Source: Cordilura impudica (Eukaryota; Arthropoda; Insecta; Diptera; Scathophagidae). From it: 64,000 nucleotides of DNA. Location: contig OY821517.1 of assembly GCA_963682025.1 (NCBI GenBank), positions 235,118,496-235,182,495 on the forward strand. Direction: 5' to 3'. The notes under the pieces are model-generated. The model made no database searches. It was not told where the DNA came from and was given only the letters and a program-made list of their open reading frames with translations. A program made the position numbers and the translations under genes. This document shows, piece after piece, positions 59,506-64,000 of the stretch (position 1 is its first letter; every line of letters starts with the position of its first letter).

Positions 59506-59607
59506 CTTAACCTTGGGTTCATTAATTGAGTCAGGACTGTTAGCCTTCTGTTCGTCATCATCTGAAGCCGTAGGTAATTCTGAACTGGTGTCAATGGGTA
59601 AGCGTGC

Positions 59608-60984
59608 GAGTCAGTGTATTGCACGTTTAAAGATTCCCTTTGAGGTTTTTACATCAACAACGCGAGTGGATTCATCTGATCCTTGGTGCACGTTAATGAT
59701 TCGGCCTAATGGCCACTGCATCACTGGAACGTTATCTTCCTTTACGATAACCATGTCTCCTGCCTTGAGATTGACGCACTGAGTTTTCCATTTGTGTCGT
59801 TGTTGGAGCTCATTCAGATATTCATTTGACCATTGTTTCCAAAATTTGTGTCTTAAATTGGAGACTTGTTCCCAGCGCGATGATAGTGTATGTCTTGATG
59901 AGCCTGCTTGGCTGTCTATTTGGGAAGTAAGTGCTTCTTCTATTAGGAAATGTCCTGGCGTTAATGCTGTTAGGTCAGAAGGATCACTCGACATTGGGGT
60001 TAATGAACGTGAATTCAGTATTGCCTCAATCTCCACGATGACTGTTTCAAGCTCTTCATACGTTTATGATGCTGTAGCAACGCTCCGAAGTAACAGATGT
60101 TTTGCTGATTTTACAGCAGCTTCCCATAACCCTCCGAAGTGAGGTGCTCTTGGAGGAATGAAATGAAAGTTTATTCCTTTGGAGCTGGAAGCAGAAATGA
60201 TCTCATCTTGTCCCTTCTCTGAATATATGGTCTGCATTAGTTCCGACAATTGATTTTTGGCACCAACAAAATTTGTGGCGTTATCAGAGTATATGTTTTG
60301 ACAGCGACCTCGTCTACCAATGAATCTTTTTAAGGCACCGATGAATGCCTCTGTTGATAGGTCAGTTACTAGCTTGAGGTGCACAGCCTTTGTGGCGAAG
60401 CAACAAAAAACAGCTATATAAGCTTTAGTTGGTCTTTTACCCTTGATCTTGCAATGGATCCAGAACGGCCCGCAGTAGTCCACACCTGCATTGATAAAAG
60501 GTCGTGAAGGTGTTACTCTGGTTTGCGGTAGGTTACCCATGAGTTGTTGGCATAATTGTGGTCGAGCTTTAGTACAGGTTATGCATTTTTGTACAGTTGC
60601 TCTTGCTGTGATTTTCCCTTTAATTGGCCAGAATCGTTGTCTCATTATGCTCAATAATGCCTGAGGACCACAATGTTTATTTTCAATATGATTTTTTATG
60701 AATAATAGTTTTGCGATTGGGTCATTATATGATAGTAACATTGGATGTTTTGCATCATTCCGTAATGTTGATGATTCCAATCGGCCTTCAACTCGTAGAA
60801 TACCCTTATCATCGATGAATGGGGATAAGCTGCTGATGGCGCTATTTTTGTCGACATGATTATATTTCTTCAATTGTTTGAGTTCGGGTGAAAAGTCGGA
60901 TAACTGAATCGCTTTCATGATTGCGAAAAGAGCATGATTCAACTCGTTTGCTAAGAACGCCTTGTGTGATGGACGTTGATGTTT
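59608..60984 (-). pseudogene. pol: BEL integrase
   Basis: Integrase in the same phase as the upstream RT. An HHCC-type finger (HIENKHCGPQALLSIMRQRFW...CITCTKARP, about 60740-60570) precedes the core: FINAGVDYCGPF (first Asp, about 60495), IYSDNATNFVGA (second Asp, about 60280) and PRAPHFGGLWEAAVKS with the Glu (about 60140). The C-terminal part follows (LTPGHFLI, SNLRHKFWKQWSNEYL, VKEDNVP, WPLGRI). A TAA at 60064-60066 interrupts after ATAS, and the frame ends at TGA 59608-59610 after FKRAIH. That stop may also be premature, because the same frame stays open afterwards toward the env signal peptide. Confidence 0.9.
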
Positions 60985-63645
60985 CGGTTACCTTGCATTA
61001 TTGATAAATCTGATGACATATCCCATTATCCTCTGTAATTTGTTGAATGAGTTTTGATGAGGGATTTTGTAGATAAAATCATCATTCAACACTGTAATCG
61101 CTACGATAGGAGTCACTTTCCTTTTTTCGATGTCATTGGAAATTGGTTGTGAGAATTTAGGAGGCCACAATTCTTCTCTTCCATGGAGAAAAAGTGGTCC
61201 ATAAAACCATAGATTACATTCGAAAAGTTTGGATGCTGATATCCCTCTAGATAGTACGTCAGCTGGATTGTGTTTTGATCCAACATGACGCCATTGGTCA
61301 GTTAATGTTAGTGACTGGATTGTGGCAACTCGATTGGCTACAAAGGTTTGATACAGACTTGATTGTGTATTTATCCAAGATAGCACAATTTCAGAATCAG
61401 TCCATAAAAACGTTGGTTGATTTTTTACTTGAATATCAGTTTTTATTTTATGTGCAAGTTGAGCGGCTAGTACTGCGGCACATAATTCTAGACGAGGCAA
61501 CGTCTGTCGTTTTAATGGAGCGACCCGTGTTTTTGCGCACAATAATTGTACGATGATTCGTCCAACTCTAAGCCTGGCACGGATGTATGCAACTGCACCA
61601 AAGGCCTTTTCAGATGCATCTGCAAATATGTGAAGTTGAGTGTTAGCTGGAATTTCCCCTTTGAAGATGTGTCGTGGAATTTTCATATTATTCAGACTAT
61701 CCAAGTCATTCCTAAAGGTGTTCCAAGTGGAATAAAGATCCGCAGGAAGTGTTTCATCCCAATCCAATTTTAATTCCCATAATTGTTGGATGAATATCTT
61801 TGCCTTGACAACCACAGGTGCTAGTAAACCAAGAGGGTCGAATAACCTCGCTAGATCGGAAGTGGCTGTACGCTTTGACACGAGTTGCATTGGTTTTAAA
61901 TTTGCCCTGATGCACAGGTGATCAGTTTCCGGTTGCCAATATAATCCCAATGTTTTGATGGTATTGACATTCTGGTCGTCAAAGTCTAAATTTACTTCTT
62001 GATTTCTGATTGGGATATTGCCAAGTAGTTTCGGATGATTGGCACACCATTTTTTCAAATTGAAGCCATGTTTCTTTAGGATTTCTATGAGTTCCTTTCG
62101 AGTATGAACTGCTATATTAAGATTATCCGAACCTCCTAGCCCATCATCCACATAAAAGTTGTCTTTTAGCATCTGAGAGCCGAGTGGGTACCGTTCACTA
62201 TTTTCATCAGCGATTTTTTGTAAGCATTTTGTGGCCAGATAAGGTGCTGATCGTGTCCCATATGTTACTGTGTTGAGCTTATAGTATTTTATAGGCGACT
62301 TTGGGCATTCTCTCAATATGATTAGTTGATATTGCTGATCTTCTGGATGAATTAGTATTTGTCGATACATCTTTTCAATATCTGTGGTGGATGCAAATTT
62401 GGGCAAACAAAAACGGAGCAGAATTGAATACAGTTCACTTTGGACGATTGGGCCGGTGAACATTAAGTCGTTCAAGGAGTAACCTGTCGATGTTTTTACC
62501 GATGCGTCGAATACTACTCTCAGTTTCGTCGTGGTGCTGTCAGGTTTGAGGACACAGTGATGAGGGATGAAATTTTTAGGACCCAATACTGTATCAATGT
62601 TAATCTTCTGCATGTGTCCCAATTTCTCATATTCTTGCATAAATTGAATATATTGACTTCGTACCTCTTCATTTTTTAGTAACCGTCGTTCTAACGCCAT
62701 GAATCTATTATAAGCAGTTGCGTGTGAGTCTCCTAATGCTGCTGGATTATCTCGAAACGGCAGGCTAACTACCAAACGGCCATAATCGTTGGTATGTACA
62801 TTTTGAGCAAAATGTGACTCACATTGCTTTTCTGGTGGCGAAAGATTTTTGATACTGGGTTCGATTTCGTCCAGTTTCCAGAGTTGTTCGATAGTTTCTT
62901 CTAACGATGGTGTATTGTCAAATACTGCACATGTGAGAGCAGACAGCTGGTTAGCAGTTGAGTTTTGTCCGATTGCACCACCTACAATCCAGCCAAGTGA
63001 AGTGTTCTGAAGTGTTGGAAGACCTTCGCAAAGTTTTATTGTTCCCGCTTCAGTTAATTTGTAATAAAATTCTGCACCGAGTAAAATATCTATTTTTCCC
63101 TGGTGATTGAAATGGGGATCTGTTAATTGGATGTGTTTCGGAATTTCCCATGTAGATATATCGATGTGTTGATGCGGCTGAGGCGGAATGATATTTGGGA
63201 GTATATGTGCTTCCCAGGTTGTGGAGAAACTGTGATCTCTGGATTTCATTTCGACATTAATGCGATAATTTGACCTTTTTTGGAAGTTGCCAACCCCGTC
63301 TATGCGTAATGAAGCTCTTGAAGGGAAAGTGGACAATTTTTGACAAAGTCGATTGAAGACAAGATTCACTTGAGATCCAGAATCTAATACTGCTCTGAGT
63401 TCCCCTGAGGCACCATTTGGAGCCGTAATTATAACCTTTGCTGTTGCTAATAGTACATAGCCCTGGCGGGCCGCACCGACGTTTGTTGCTGCTGATGTGA
63501 CTGCTACAATGTTTGCGGCAGCCGCCTTTACTTCTGTAGTTGGATGTGACATTCTTGATCTTGAATTTGTATTTGATGACATGTTTCTTCTTTGATTATT
63601 GTCAACTTTTTCTAAGTGAAGTAATGTGTTGTGTTTTTCGTACAT
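60985..63645 (-). pseudogene. pol: BEL protease, reverse transcriptase and RNase H polyprotein
   Basis: A single 885-codon frame. The aspartic protease has AVLDSGSQVNLVF at residues 86-98. A BEL-specific linker (QLWKLDEIEPS...PPEKQCE) leads to RT with LRVVFDASVKTSTGYSLNDL, TDIEKMYRQI and the catalytic NFYVDDGLGG at about residue 500. A peptidase-A17-type region contains DPLGLLAPVVVKAK. RNase H has LHIFADASEKAFGA, LPRLELCAAVLAAQ, FLWTDSEIVLSWI and HNPADVLSRG. The frame ends at TAA 60985-60987 after INNAR; integrase continues in the same phase, so this is one nonsense change. It overlaps the gag frame in another phase at its start. Confidence 0.92.
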
Positions 63646-64000
63646 TTTCTGCAGCTACTTGCATTACAGGTTTTTGCAGCGTGATTACTTCCGAAGCAGT
63701 TGACACATAGGTTCTGTTGTTGTATACAGCGTAGTCGCTCTGCTGCTGACAGTTGTAGAAATTTGTTGCAGTTATATAACTTATGACCACTGTTCTTGCA
63801 CAACTTGCATGCGTTAATATTGTTTTCATGGGATGTTATTACTGTTGTTATTACCAGCCTTATATGTTGGCTTTTCTTTCGATGCCATTGCTTCCATAGA
63901 TTGAAATTGCAATTCCAGGAACGATAACAATTCAGGTATGACTGGCACATCCTTTGGGTTAGTTAACGACTGCATGTACCTGACATGAGTCCGTCTGTCG
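63612..64000 (-). pseudogene. gag: BEL gag, zinc-knuckle end
   Basis: The frame contains two zinc knuckles, CKLCKNSGHKLYNC and CVNCFGSNHAAKTC, and the beginning of a third (SSCRKC). It then runs out at 63612, while KHNTLLHLE, the expected continuation of the third knuckle, lies in the pol frame. A one-base shift at about 63640 therefore separates gag from pol. BEL elements normally have one long frame, so I take it as damage rather than programmed shifting. The N-terminal part of gag lies beyond the window. Confidence 0.85.

Larger units (their letters stand above)
56990..64000 (-). mobile_element. BEL/Pao LTR retrotransposon with env-like gene, 5' end outside window
   Basis: The minus-strand order is gag zinc knuckles, protease, RT, RNase H, integrase, an env-like gene, a purine tract and an LTR. 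The pol residue style (LDSGSQ, RVVFDAS, YVDDGLGG, SDNATNFVGA) is that of BEL/Pao. Lesions are few: two in-frame stops inside pol, one at its end, one frameshift at the gag/pol border and two in env. This copy is younger than element C. Confidence 0.88.

Noticed and set aside
63612..63645. Programmed gag-pol frameshift in the BEL element
   Set aside because: No slippery heptamer or downstream structure was evident, and BEL elements usually have one frame, so a simple mutation is more likely.

Overview
The window looks like repeat-dense, probably heterochromatic, DNA of a fly (Diptera, Brachycera). The evidence is AT-rich sequence, Ty3/Gypsy, Copia and BEL/Pao LTR retrotransposons, hAT transposons, and interspersed repeats with TATACCC starts and ...TTACTTGT ends of the mini-me/DINE type known from flies. 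I found no convincing single-copy host gene, tRNA, rRNA or bacterial feature. Almost everything coding is a transposable-element gene, usually broken.

Layout. (A) 1-11310: 3' part of a plus-strand Gypsy element with gag, protease, RT and RNase H but no recognisable integrase. Its polypurine tract and 3' LTR follow, and the LTR carries about 2.7 kb of uninterrupted (AAT)n. (B) 11410-12674: integrase tail and 3' flank of another Gypsy element. (C) 12675-54107: one 17.6/297-like Gypsy element, about 5.4 kb by itself, stretched to 41 kb by nested insertions. Inside it are a hAT with a nearly intact transposase (about 14095-16610), a minus-strand Osvaldo-like LTR element (17403-46954, target duplication AGAT), and two mini-me/DINE-like repeats (48787-51957 and 52649-53420).

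The Osvaldo-like element is itself remodelled. Its gag is split by a 6.9-kb LTR-type insert that holds a second hAT (8-bp duplication ATATAAAG). One LTR holds a 1.3-kb insert with 123-bp tandem repeats. Its gag-pol body has become a long-short-long-short-long tandem array (21451-35159; higher-order period 5152-5153 bp). Both of its LTRs carry, antisense to gag-pol, a potential three-exon reading frame of 70 codons whose two introns have standard splice signals.

(D) 54108-55995 is non-coding, with a strong hairpin and a hammerhead-like motif. (E) 55996-56985 is a Copia 3' end (LTR plus RNase H tail) on the minus strand. (F) About 56990-64000 is a minus-strand BEL/Pao element with gag zinc knuckles, pol, and a third gene resembling baculovirus F-type envelope proteins. 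All three are interrupted by stops or frameshifts, and the element's 5' end lies beyond the window.

The genes do not act together as a host pathway. The history reads as layers of insertion: C received hAT-1, the Osvaldo-like element and the mini-me repeats, and the Osvaldo-like element then received its own insertions and was amplified internally. No search could be run, so family names rest on motifs and residue patterns recognised by eye.
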